Assembly (NCBI GenBank): GCA_029547805.1
Contig: JAKPOP010000010.1
Span: 616,452-680,451, forward strand
DNA length: 64,000 bases
Direction: 5' to 3'
DNA from: Deltaproteobacteria bacterium
GTDB lineage: Bacteria; Myxococcota_A; UBA9042; DTJE01
Notes under the pieces: generated by a model
Told to the model about the DNA's origin: nothing
Databases searched by the model: none
What the model saw: the letters and a program-made list of their open reading frames with translations, nothing else
In this document: positions 39,411 to 47,995 of the stretch, one piece after another
How the letters are laid out: each line of letters starts with the position of its first letter
Position numbering within the stretch: position 1 is the first letter of the stretch
Translations under genes and position numbers: made by a program

Positions 39411-42251
39411 TCACCGCCGACCGGTGCCGGTCCGACGGCGACCTGGCCTGGTGACAGGAGCCAGGTCCAACGCGCCCGTCTGGTGTTCGTACAACCGGAA
39501 CAGGAAGGCCACCCGGTTGAGGTCGGTCGCGAGCCTGGGCTTCGCGAGACCCTCGGGCAGGGTCGCGAGGTACGCGGCGTCCACGGCTCGGTCGAGTATG
39601 CGGTGGGCCTCGACAAGATCGGGAGGCATGCTCAACGGGTCGTACAGGTCCGCGAGGTTCGACTGCGGGTACCTCGCCCGGGCGTCGATCACGCCCTGGG
39701 CCGCGGTCTCGACCTGAGCACGCACCTTCTCGGGCGGGTCCACGGGCCAGGGGAAGTTGTTGTAGACGATCGAAACGGAGTAGCGGTATCGGCTCTCAAG
39801 CCGACCACAGACTTGGGATGTCCAGGCCATATGCATTGTCGAGTGCAGGACACCGAAGTGCCAGAGCGTGGCGTCGGGAATCAACTTCAGCAAGTTGGAG
39901 CAAATCGTGTCCGGCCCCACGTAGCCAACCGGAATATACCTTCTCTTCTCGGACGACACTTCCGGCAGGACCAGGGAGTGTCCCTTTGGAATGATCTCGA
40001 CCTCGAACCGCGTGGGCGTGTCCGCGAGTTTCTTGGTCGCGGCACGCTTGCTCGCAAGGCGATAGCGACGGACCGCATCGACGCGCTTCATGGCCTCGGG
40101 CATGCGGCGAAGTTGGTCGGGCGTGCAGTCACCAAGCCAGAGGCAATACCGCTCGTAGCCGTATAGGAACTCGTCCGCACCGAGCCAGCGCCGGAAAAAC
40201 GGGGCCGCTTGCGGTTCGATCGCCAGGAACGCCTCCTTCTCCTCGGGAGTGAACAGGTAGTGCCCGTCGTCGATCGGCTGGTTCCCGCTGAACATCCGGG
40301 GGGCCCGCAGGAGAGGACGGTCACGTCGGGGAAGCAGGATGTCGTGGGCATCGACCAGGTAGGGGTTGATGTTCGTCGCGGCCACAGCCAGGGCTTCCCC
40401 CTTGGGGTCCGGGTAGTGGAAGATCGTCTTGCGGGGAGCATCTCCCAGCCCGAAACCGATGATCACGCAGTGGACCGCGGCCTTCCCTCGTGCTTCGTTC
40501 GACCACACGAACGTCCGATGACCGAACCGGATCTTGAAGCCCAGGGGCAGCAATGCCCGCCACAGCACCCCGACCTGCTCGCCCATCGTGATCGAGTTCG
40601 TCGAGACGAAGGCCACCCCCACGTTGGCCCCGCGAGGGCGTCCTTCTTCCTGGGGCAGGGGAGAGGGTTCCGCGAGGTAGCGCGCAGCCTTGACGTACCA
40701 GCAACAGACGTAGTCCAGCAGGCCGCCGCTCGCGACTCCTTCCAGTGCCAGGTTCGCGTCCTGCCGCTGGTCCTCGGTCAAGAAATGGGTCCCCACGAAC
40801 GGCGGGTTCCCGATGATGTAGGACACGCGCTCGGGGGTGACCACGTCGCACCAGTCCATTCGGAGCGCGTTCCCGATCACGATGTTCGCCGACTTCTTCA
40901 GCGGGATCCGCACGAAGTATTGGCCGAATTCCTCCGACGCGCGCAGGTTCATCTGGTGGTCGATGAGCCACATCGCGACTTCCGCAATGCGGGCCGGGAA
41001 CTCCTCGATCTCGATCCCGTGGAACTGGTCCACATCCACCTGGAGCACGCCCTGGAGGTCCAGGGCCCGATGGCCCACGAGCCTGCGCGTCTCCTGGTCC
41101 GCACGCAGGACGTCGATTTCCAGCAGACGCAGTTCGCGGTAGGCCACGACCAGAAAGTTCCCGCAGCCGCATGCCGGATCCAGGATGTTCAGACGACGCA
41201 GCTTCTTGCGGAACTCCACCAGCGCAGAACGGTTCCCCTTGATGCGCTCGAACTCGGCCCGCAGATCGTCCAGAAAGAGCGGGCGGATCGCCTTGAGGAT
41301 GTTCGCCTCGCTCGTGTAGTGCTCGCCCAGGCGCCGACGCGCCTCCTTGTCCTTGATGCTCTGGAACAGGGCCCCCAGAATGGCGGGGCTGACCTTTCCC
41401 CAGTCGAGGGCGCACGCTTCCAGCAGCAGTTCACGCGCGGCCGCATCGAACGAGGGAATGGGCAGGAACTCCTCGAAGAGCTTCCCGTTCACGTAGGGAA
41501 ACGCTGCGAGCTGCTCGTCCAGGTTCTTGAACCGGCGCGCCTCGGGGGTGTTCAGGACCTGGAACAGTTCGATCAGACGGGCTCCCAGGTCGCTGCCGTC
41601 CTCGTTCGTGCGCGTCTCGATCCACTCGCGGAAGGACTGCGCCTCGAAGATGCCGGTGTCGTCCGCGAAGTTGCAGAAGAGAAGACGGACCAGGAAGACT
41701 TCGAGGGGATGACCGTCGTACCCGGCCTCCTTCAGGCGGTCATGCAGCCGTCCCATGATCTCTGCGGCCTGAAGGTTGACCGGGTCCTCTGGGCGGAGCT
41801 TCTGCAGCGTGTAGCCGGCGATGAAGCCAAACCGCTTCACGTTCAGCGATAGTTCCTCGATCGGGAACTCGACGTGCGTCCCCTCGTCGAGGTCGTAGAG
41901 TCGGAACCGGGCGAAGTCGGAAACCAGCACATACTTCGGAAGCTCGCGCTTCTTCAGGCCATCGAAGTAGCCGACCGCTTGTACGAAGGCCGCATCGAGG
42001 TCCCTGCCGCGCGACTTGTGCTCGATCAGCAGCAAGCCGGGCCAGAAGCAGTCGATCTTCCCTTGCTTCCCCTCGAGCAACCTGACTCGGGTCTCGAAGC
42101 TGGCCACCCGGCGCCGGTCCACGCCAAAGACCTGGAAGAAATCGTTCCAGAAACTCTTCGCCTCGGCGTCTTCGGAGGATTCGCCAGCCCATCGGGACTG
42201 GAACTCGATGGCACGGGCCTGGATTTCGTTCCAGGAAAGGTTTGCGGACAT
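39411..42251 (-). CDS. MmeI-type (type IIL) fused restriction-methyltransferase
   Basis: The 946-residue protein resembles MmeI-family enzymes, in which one chain cuts and methylates DNA. The N-terminal nuclease has Asp67-X9-Glu77-His-Lys79 (GKIDCFW...LIEHKS), a PD-ExK-type site matching MmeI's D-X9-ExK. A helical spacer (about 150-300) is followed by a gamma-class adenine methyltransferase with LGEHYT (308-313), motif I DPACGCG (358-364) and motif IV NPPF (482-485). The rest would be the target-recognition and C-terminal domains. Length agrees with MmeI-like proteins. The ATG follows GAGG. It is 10 bases downstream of the Mrr-type gene and has lower GC than its surroundings, suggesting horizontal arrival. 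Confidence 0.85.
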   Translation of the reverse strand: MSANLSWNEIQARAIEFQSRWAGESSEDAEAKSFWNDFFQVFGVDRRRVASFETRVRLLEGKQGKIDCFWPGLLLIEHKSRGRDLDAAFVQAVGYFDGLKKRELPKYVLVSDFARFRLYDLDEGTHVEFPIEELSLNVKRFGFIAGYTLQKLRPEDPVNLQAAEIMGRLHDRLKEAGYDGHPLEVFLVRLLFCNFADDTGIFEAQSFREWIETRTNEDGSDLGARLIELFQVLNTPEARRFKNLDEQLAAFPYVNGKLFEEFLPIPSFDAAARELLLEACALDWGKVSPAILGALFQSIKDKEARRRLGEHYTSEANILKAIRPLFLDDLRAEFERIKGNRSALVEFRKKLRRLNILDPACGCGNFLVVAYRELRLLEIDVLRADQETRRLVGHRALDLQGVLQVDVDQFHGIEIEEFPARIAEVAMWLIDHQMNLRASEEFGQYFVRIPLKKSANIVIGNALRMDWCDVVTPERVSYIIGNPPFVGTHFLTEDQRQDANLALEGVASGGLLDYVCCWYVKAARYLAEPSPLPQEEGRPRGANVGVAFVSTNSITMGEQVGVLWRALLPLGFKIRFGHRTFVWSNEARGKAAVHCVIIGFGLGDAPRKTIFHYPDPKGEALAVAATNINPYLVDAHDILLPRRDRPLLRAPRMFSGNQPIDDGHYLFTPEEKEAFLAIEPQAAPFFRRWLGADEFLYGYERYCLWLGDCTPDQLRRMPEAMKRVDAVRRYRLASKRAATKKLADTPTRFEVEIIPKGHSLVLPEVSSEKRRYIPVGYVGPDTICSNLLKLIPDATLWHFGVLHSTMHMAWTSQVCGRLESRYRYSVSIVYNNFPWPVDPPEKVRAQVETAAQGVIDARARYPQSNLADLYDPLSMPPDLVEAHRILDRAVDAAYLATLPEGLAKPRLATDLNRVAFLFRLYEHQTGALDLAPVTRPGRRRTGTGRR

Positions 42252-42261
42252 GGTTTCCTCA

Positions 42262-43155
42262 CTATGGCATCGGCGCCAGGAAGTAGATCGGCTGGAGCGG
42301 CAGGCGCGACCGGGCGGTGTCCGACAGGTTGCCGTAGTGCTTGACCCACAGGTCGAAGAGGCCGACCAGATTGATCAGCGTGACCTTGCGCTTCTCCTGC
42401 GTGCGGGCCTCGTCCTCGGCGTCCTTCGTGAATTCGCCGGTCGTCACGAAGATCCCGACGTCGTCCTCGCCCAGGAGGGCCATGAAGGAACGCAGGCCCT
42501 CGACGTTCACCTTCTGCTGGACGCGCTTCACCTGGACCTTGATGCGCGGGGGACGTGTGCCGAGGGGATCGCCCCAGGCGAGGATGTCGATCCCGCCGTC
42601 CTTCCCGGGCGGCGACACCCAGGCAACGTGGTAGCCCATCGCGCGCAGCAGATCGGCCACCAGCTCCTGGAAGTCATACGGCGGCATGCCACGCAGATAC
42701 CCCTCGATCTCGCGCCAGGCCTGTTCCTCGGCCTGTTCGAACGTGACGGTGGCAGCCTTCGCGCTGGCCGGATCTGCGGCCGGATCCCTGCTTTCGGGCT
42801 CGCTGGCGGGCCGGCTCGACTTCCACTGTTGGTAGAGTTGCACCGCCTTCTTGTAGAACGCCTCGGGGTCCGTCAGTTCCTGGTACGCCTTCCGGCCGGA
42901 GTCGGTGACGATCCACAGCCCCTTGCGCTTCTCGAGCCACCCGGCCTTGACCGTATCGACCGTTGCAAACCTCAGGATCTTCTCGAACCGCTCTCCCCCG
43001 GACGGGTACTCGCCGGCCTCGTACTCGGTCAGTTTCACGCGCTTCCGCACGGCGGCGATCGCATCCCCCGCCTGCATCCCATCCGGGTGATCCATCAGGA
43101 CCGCGAACAAGTGGCGCACGAACTCACCGGTCCGACGACGGGTGATTTCCGGCAT
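42262..43155 (-). CDS. mrr: Mrr-type restriction endonuclease
   Basis: The 297-residue protein has an N-terminal winged-helix domain like Mrr_N (about 5-95) and a C-terminal Mrr_cat nuclease domain. The active-site residues appear as Glu164 (DFQELVADLL), Asp190 in KDGGIDIL and Gln208/Lys210 in KVQVKR. Mrr enzymes usually cut methylated DNA, so co-existence with a methyltransferase in the same operon is notable. A middle linker (about 115-140) is rich in Ala/Ser/Pro. GGAGG lies upstream of the ATG and a TATGCT -10 further upstream. The gene precedes the MmeI-type gene. Confidence 0.84.
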   Translation of the reverse strand: MPEITRRRTGEFVRHLFAVLMDHPDGMQAGDAIAAVRKRVKLTEYEAGEYPSGGERFEKILRFATVDTVKAGWLEKRKGLWIVTDSGRKAYQELTDPEAFYKKAVQLYQQWKSSRPASEPESRDPAADPASAKAATVTFEQAEEQAWREIEGYLRGMPPYDFQELVADLLRAMGYHVAWVSPPGKDGGIDILAWGDPLGTRPPRIKVQVKRVQQKVNVEGLRSFMALLGEDDVGIFVTTGEFTKDAEDEARTQEKRKVTLINLVGLFDLWVKHYGNLSDTARSRLPLQPIYFLAPMP

Positions 43156-43181
43156 GGCATCTCACCTCCGCACGGATTCGA

Positions 43182-43187
43182 AGCATA
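43182..43187 (-). promoter_or_regulatory. Candidate -10 of the restriction operon
   Basis: TATGCT on the minus strand lies 26 bases upstream of the mrr-like ATG, in an A/T-rich patch (AAGCATATCATG on the plus strand). No clear -35 is seen. Confidence 0.4.
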
Positions 43188-43394
43188 TCATGGGGAGGCG
43201 CCCAAGGACGGAGATGGACAGAATCGGATCCCCTCAGGCTCGTCCGGCCCCGGCGGAACCCATCCACCGAACCGGGGTCCACAGGCACCATGCGCTGCCC
43301 AGAACACGAACTGCCTGGTGGGGCCTCCAGCCACCATCCCCCATCCCGCTTCCCTCCCATCGTCCCGGGACTTCCGGGCCTTTCGCCCCGCCGG

Positions 43395-43424
43395 TTGACA
43401 GGCGCGGAAGGTCGGTGGAACAAT
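43395..43424 (+). promoter_or_regulatory. Sigma-70 promoter of the baseplate module
   Basis: A perfect -35 TTGACA (43395-43400) is followed, 18 bases later, by AACAAT (43419-43424). It is 25 bases upstream of the GTG at 43450, and GGAGGAGCC provides the ribosome site. It lies in the 294-base divergent spacer with the restriction operon. Confidence 0.55.
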
Positions 43425-43449
43425 CGCGGATGCTGTCGGAGGAGCCGCC

Positions 43450-43647
43450 GTGCAGGACCCGGAGGAGGAGGACCTCGACGCGATGGACCTCTGGCGGGAG
43501 GTCGTCGAGGAGGTGCTGGCCGGGCGGACCGAGGACCTGGCCTGTCCGGCGTGCCGGGAAGGGATGCTCACCTGCCGCTTCGACGGCGACTCCCTGGAAC
43601 TCCGCTGTCCCCGATGCGGACGTCATCTGCAGGCGATGCTGGCATGA
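43450..43647 (+). CDS. Small zinc-ribbon protein heading the baseplate operon
   Basis: The 65-residue protein has an acidic helical start (DPEEEDLDAMDLWREVVEEVL) and a C-terminal zinc ribbon with two CxxC pairs (CPACREG and CPRCGRH). It starts with GTG, 8 bases after GGAGG, and its stop overlaps the ATG of the gp25-like gene. Its place at the head of a contractile-tail module suggests an assembly or regulatory role, but I know no characterised counterpart. Confidence 0.65.
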   Translation: MQDPEEEDLDAMDLWREVVEEVLAGRTEDLACPACREGMLTCRFDGDSLELRCPRCGRHLQAMLA

Positions 43648-44045
43648 AGAAGGACTTCCTGGGCCGCGGATTCGCCTTCCCGATGCGCCTGGACCCCAAG
43701 GGGTCCGTGGCCCTCTCCGAGGGGGAGCAGAACATCGAGGAGTGCATTCGCCTGCTGCTGGGAACGGCCCCGGGGGAACGCCCGATGCGCCCGGACTTCG
43801 GCTGCCGCATCCATGACTTCGTGTTCTACCCGAACAACGCGAACACCGCCTCCCTGGTGGCCTACTACGTCCGGGAGGCCCTGGCGAAATGGGAGCCCCG
43901 CATCGAGGACATCCGGGTCTCGGCCACGCCCGACCCGGTGCAGGAGAACGCCATCCGGGTGGACATCCGCTATCGAATCCGCAGGAGCAACAACACCCGG
44001 AACCTCGTGTACCCCTTCTATCTCCGGAGAGAGCAGGACCTATGA
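43644..44045 (+). CDS. GPW/gp25-family baseplate wedge protein
   Basis: The 133-residue protein matches the gpW/gp25 family (T4 gp25-like lysozyme-fold wedge component of phage tails, type VI secretion and extracellular contractile systems). The motif [20 protein letters not shown], then [14 protein letters not shown] and [15 protein letters not shown], is typical. It is overlapped by both neighbours by four bases, so the genes are coupled. It helps join the baseplate to the tail tube. Confidence 0.88.
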   Translation: MKKDFLGRGFAFPMRLDPKGSVALSEGEQNIEECIRLLLGTAPGERPMRPDFGCRIHDFVFYPNNANTASLVAYYVREALAKWEPRIEDIRVSATPDPVQENAIRVDIRYRIRRSNNTRNLVYPFYLRREQDL

Positions 44046-47020
44046 TCCCGACGCCGCGACTGGATGACCGGACCTACAAGGACCTGGTGGAGGAGGCCAT
44101 CCGGCTGATCCCCCAGTACTGTCCCGAGTGGACCAACTTCAACCCCGCGGACCCGGGCATCACCCTGATCGAGTTGTTCGCCTGGATGACCGAGATGGTG
44201 CTCTACCGGCTCAACCGGGTGCCGGACAAGAACTACCTGGCCTTCCTGAACCTGCTGGGAATCCGCCTCAAGCCCCCGCAACCCGCCCGCACGGTGCTGA
44301 CCTTCCTGATGTCCGACAAGGGGGACCACGTGACGGTGCCCCGGGGCACCACCGTCGCCACCCGCCCCTCCCCCGACGGACGGGTGGTCTCCTTCGAGAC
44401 CGAAGAGGACGTGCTGGTCGTCCGGAACCGTCTCCGAAAGGCCTTCAGCCAGTATCGCCGGTCCTTCGCGGACCACTCGGCAGCGCTGGAGACCGCCGAG
44501 GGCTTCGACCCCTTCGCCGGAACCCTGGTCGCGGAACGCTATCTCTACCTCGGGGACCCGGGGCTGGAGGCCTGGACCGAGGGGGCCTCGCTCCGGGTGC
44601 GGTTCCGCTGCCCCCACCCCCAGGTGACGGACCTCCTGGACCACCTGGACTGGGAGGCCTTCGACGGCACCCACTGGAATCCCCTGAACCCCCTGGGGGA
44701 ATCGGACGCCGAGAGCGTGGTCCTCCCGGCGCCCCGGGTGCTGGCCCCCGCCACCGTGAACGAGGTCACGATGCCCTTCCTCCGGGCCCGGCTGGTGGAC
44801 GTTCCCGCCTCGCCGGAGATCACGATGGTGGACACCATCGCCGGGGCCGTGAAGGTCACCGGGGAGGGGCTGCTGCCGGACACCCTCTGGGTCCGGACGC
44901 CCGACGACCGGTTCCTGGCCCAGGACCCCTCCCGGCGAGTCGCCCTGCTGGGGGACAAGGACAACCCGCCCCGGGAGGGCATCGCGGCCTACCTGAGATG
45001 CGATCGGGCCTTCGCCCACCGGGGTGCCCAGGTCCGGCTCGAGGTGGCGATCGAGGGCGGAGAGGCCAACGCCCCCAATCCCAGCGACGACCTGGCCCTG
45101 CGCTGGGAGTACTTCCACGCCCGGGTGGGCAACTGGCGGCTCCTGGCCCGGGTCGTGCCGGGGGAACAGACCGTGGAGTGCCCCGAGGGCCACTTCTTCT
45201 CCGACACCTCCTGGGGGTTCACCCGGAACGGCATGATCAAGTTCGAGATCCCCGAGGGCCTCTCCCCGGTGGAGGTGAACGGGACCACGGGCTACTTCCT
45301 CCGGGTCGTGGTGGACAAGGGGGACTACGGGCAGCGGGGGGAATACGAGCGGGACGGTGACCGGTGGGTGTTCCGGGAGCCCCGACCCCTTCGGCCGCCG
45401 GTGCTCCGGGACCTGCTGGTCCGGTTCGAGGAGCGGGAGCACCCCTTCGCCGCGGTGATCTCGGAGAACGATGGGGTCTTCCAGGACCTGACGGACCTGG
45501 CCCAGGTGGACTTCAAGCCCTTCCAGGCCCTCTCGCCGCTGGCCGAGGCCAGTCCCACGCTGTTCTTGGGCTTTGAGGACTCCTTCCCGAACGAGGAGGT
45601 CAGTCTCTACTTCCAGTTGCAGGAGGAGTCGGGACTCCGGGACCCGCTCCACCAGGAGGGCGGATCGACCCAGGTCGTGCTCGCCTGGGAATACTTCAAC
45701 GGCAAGCACTGGCAGAACCTGATGCCCCGGGACGAGACCCGGGGGTTCCAGAACTCGGGGTTCGTGCGGTTTGTCGGCCCGACGGACTTCCGGAGTTCCA
45801 GGCGGTTCGGGGAGTCTCTCTACTGGATCCGGGTGCGCCTGGAGGCCGGGGGCTACGTCGAGTCGCCCCGGATCGTCCGGGTGCTGCTGAACAGCGTCCA
45901 TGCCAGTCACCTGACCACCTTCGGGGAGACCATCCTCGGGTCCTCCCAAGGAACGCCGAATCAGGTCTTTCCCCTGCCGCCGGGCCCGGTGCTCCCGGGA
46001 CAGGAACTGGTCGTGATCGAGCGGGAGGCCCCGACGGAGGAGGAACGGCTCGTCCTGGTCGAGGAGGAGGGGGAGGACGCGGTGCAGCCGGACCCGGCGG
46101 GGGGATTCCGGGTCCGATGGCACGAGGTCGAGGACCTCTACGAGAGCCCGCCCCAGGCCCGGCACTACCAGAAGGACGAGATGACCGGCGAGGTCCGCTT
46201 CGGGGACGGCATCCATGGGCGGGTTCCGCCGAAGGGCGACCGGAACATCCGCCTGGTCCGCTTCCAGGTGGGTGGGGGACAGGAGGGGAACCTGGCCCCC
46301 GGCAGCCTCGTGATCCCTCGCCAGTCCCTGACCTTCATCGAGGGCGTCACGAATCTCGTCCCCGCCGGTGGCGGAGCGGACCGGGAGACGGTCGAGGAGG
46401 TCAAGGCCCGGGCGCCCCACCTCTTCCGGAGCCGGTTCCGGGCCGTCACCGCCGAGGACTTCGAGTGGATTGCCCGGGAGGCCTCCACCTCGGTGGCCCG
46501 GGCCCACTGCCTCCCCTGCCGGGACCGGGAGGGGGAGGTCACGGTGGTGGTGGTCCCCAAGATGGCCGACACCCCCGGGGGCGAGTCCATCCGCCCCGTT
46601 CCGTCCACGGAACTGATGCGCCGGGTGAAGGCCGAACTGGACCGGCGCAAGTTGCTGAACACGATCCTCCACGTGGTGCGGCCCCGTTATCGGAACCTCG
46701 AGGTTCGGGTCACCGTGCTCCGGTCCTCCACGGGGACCTCCGGGGCGGTCCGGGAGGAGATCGACCGCCGGGTCCGGGAGTTCCTGCATCCCCTCCGGGG
46801 AGGGCGAAACCGGAAGGGCTGGCCCTTCGGCCGCCCGGTCTCGAAGATTGACATCTACCATCTCTGCGAGGAGGTGGCCGGGGTGGAGTTCGTGGAGCGG
46901 GTCACGGTCCGGGACCTGGACCGGAACCAGGAGGCGGACCTGATCCGGCTGGAGGAGGACGAGCTGCCCTTCGTGGAGTCGGTGGGGATCGAAGAACGGG
47001 GTCACGAGAGGATTCTCTGA
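44042..47020 (+). CDS. Baseplate J-like (gp6/gp47-type) assembly protein
   Basis: The 992-residue protein resembles the putative baseplate assembly proteins of contractile injection systems (baseplate J family). The N-terminus has the conserved block [37 protein letters not shown]. The C-terminal third has a J-like domain ([42 protein letters not shown]) ending in an oligomerisation segment. The middle (about 250-700) is a longer beta-rich insert. It is twice the length of phage J proteins, as in extracellular injection systems. The gene overlaps both neighbours. Confidence 0.86.
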   Translation: MIPTPRLDDRTYKDLVEEAIRLIPQYCPEWTNFNPADPGITLIELFAWMTEMVLYRLNRVPDKNYLAFLNLLGIRLKPPQPARTVLTFLMSDKGDHVTVPRGTTVATRPSPDGRVVSFETEEDVLVVRNRLRKAFSQYRRSFADHSAALETAEGFDPFAGTLVAERYLYLGDPGLEAWTEGASLRVRFRCPHPQVTDLLDHLDWEAFDGTHWNPLNPLGESDAESVVLPAPRVLAPATVNEVTMPFLRARLVDVPASPEITMVDTIAGAVKVTGEGLLPDTLWVRTPDDRFLAQDPSRRVALLGDKDNPPREGIAAYLRCDRAFAHRGAQVRLEVAIEGGEANAPNPSDDLALRWEYFHARVGNWRLLARVVPGEQTVECPEGHFFSDTSWGFTRNGMIKFEIPEGLSPVEVNGTTGYFLRVVVDKGDYGQRGEYERDGDRWVFREPRPLRPPVLRDLLVRFEEREHPFAAVISENDGVFQDLTDLAQVDFKPFQALSPLAEASPTLFLGFEDSFPNEEVSLYFQLQEESGLRDPLHQEGGSTQVVLAWEYFNGKHWQNLMPRDETRGFQNSGFVRFVGPTDFRSSRRFGESLYWIRVRLEAGGYVESPRIVRVLLNSVHASHLTTFGETILGSSQGTPNQVFPLPPGPVLPGQELVVIEREAPTEEERLVLVEEEGEDAVQPDPAGGFRVRWHEVEDLYESPPQARHYQKDEMTGEVRFGDGIHGRVPPKGDRNIRLVRFQVGGGQEGNLAPGSLVIPRQSLTFIEGVTNLVPAGGGADRETVEEVKARAPHLFRSRFRAVTAEDFEWIAREASTSVARAHCLPCRDREGEVTVVVVPKMADTPGGESIRPVPSTELMRRVKAELDRRKLLNTILHVVRPRYRNLEVRVTVLRSSTGTSGAVREEIDRRVREFLHPLRGGRNRKGWPFGRPVSKIDIYHLCEEVAGVEFVERVTVRDLDRNQEADLIRLEEDELPFVESVGIEERGHERIL

Positions 47021-47955
47021 TGGCGCATTCCGCGGCCACGACGTCCGGCGGACCTCCCTCCCGGGGGCATCGCCTTCCGGTCCCGGACCTGGTCGGGCTC
47101 GACCGACAGGTGGCGGTGTCGGTGCTGGCCTCGGCCGGCTTCTCGGATCCCCGGATTCGCTTCACCGAGTCCTACGAGAAGAGCGAGACGGTGCTGGCCC
47201 AGCAGCCCGAGGGCGGGACCCTCTGGGACAGCCGGTCCCCCGTCACCCTGACCGTCTCCAAGGCCTCCCTGATCCGGTTCCTGCCGGCCATCTACCGCCC
47301 GAGGCAGGGAGGGGACCCTTCCTTCCTGCGGGATTTCCTGTGGATCATCCAGCACCTTCACGACTCGGTGAACAGCCGGATCGACGGGATCCACCAGGTC
47401 TTCCGGCCCTCCCGGACCCCGCCGGAGTTCCTGCCCTGGCTGGCCTCGTGGTTCGGCATCTTCTTCGACGACTCCCTGGACGATGCCCGGCGGCGACGTC
47501 TGCTCCGGGAGGCCCCGGGGCTCTTCCGGATCCGGGGGACCCGGGAGGCCCTGGTCCGATGGGTCTTCCTGTTCACGGGCCTCTCGGTCGAGGTGCTGGA
47601 GAACCGTTGGCCCTACCAGGGGTTCCGAATCGGGTGCGACGTCGCCATCGGGGTCCAGTCGATGATCCTCCCGGAGGTCTCGATGGCCCATGCCTTCGTG
47701 GTCCGGGTGCCGATGCGACGGGACGAGGTCCCGGAGGACCTGCTGTTGCGGCTGCACCGGGTGATCGAGGCCGAAAAGCCGGCATCGACGAACTACTTCC
47801 TGCAGTTCGCCGACGTGGAGGGCGTCACCGAGGTCGTCGGGATGCGGATCGGGGTGTCGTCGCTGGTGGGCGTGGAGGGGAGCGGGATGGAGGAGGCGCC
47901 GGCGGCAGGAGCGGAGGACGGGCCCGGGGTTCCGGAGACCCGGGGCCAGGGTTGA
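47020..47955 (+). CDS. PASTA domain fused to a phage tail protein I-like domain
   Basis: The 311-residue protein has an N-terminal PASTA domain (about residues 20-82: VPDLVGLDRQVAVSVLASAGF...VLAQQPEGGTLWDSRSPVTLTVS). A tail protein I (gpI)-type domain follows (about 84-275: FLPAIYR, FLPWLASWFGIFFDDSL, LFRIRGTREALVRWV), with a short acidic Ala/Gly-rich tail. gpI joins the wedges of baseplates. PASTA domains normally bind peptidoglycan or beta-lactam-like ligands in kinases and penicillin-binding proteins. A baseplate protein with such a domain may recognise a cell wall. The ATG shares one base with the upstream stop (TGATG). Confidence 0.85.
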   Translation: MAHSAATTSGGPPSRGHRLPVPDLVGLDRQVAVSVLASAGFSDPRIRFTESYEKSETVLAQQPEGGTLWDSRSPVTLTVSKASLIRFLPAIYRPRQGGDPSFLRDFLWIIQHLHDSVNSRIDGIHQVFRPSRTPPEFLPWLASWFGIFFDDSLDDARRRRLLREAPGLFRIRGTREALVRWVFLFTGLSVEVLENRWPYQGFRIGCDVAIGVQSMILPEVSMAHAFVVRVPMRRDEVPEDLLLRLHRVIEAEKPASTNYFLQFADVEGVTEVVGMRIGVSSLVGVEGSGMEEAPAAGAEDGPGVPETRGQG

Positions 47956-47995
47956 GGGGTGCACGGCGCCCGGGAACGGGGCGCGGGAGGCGGAG

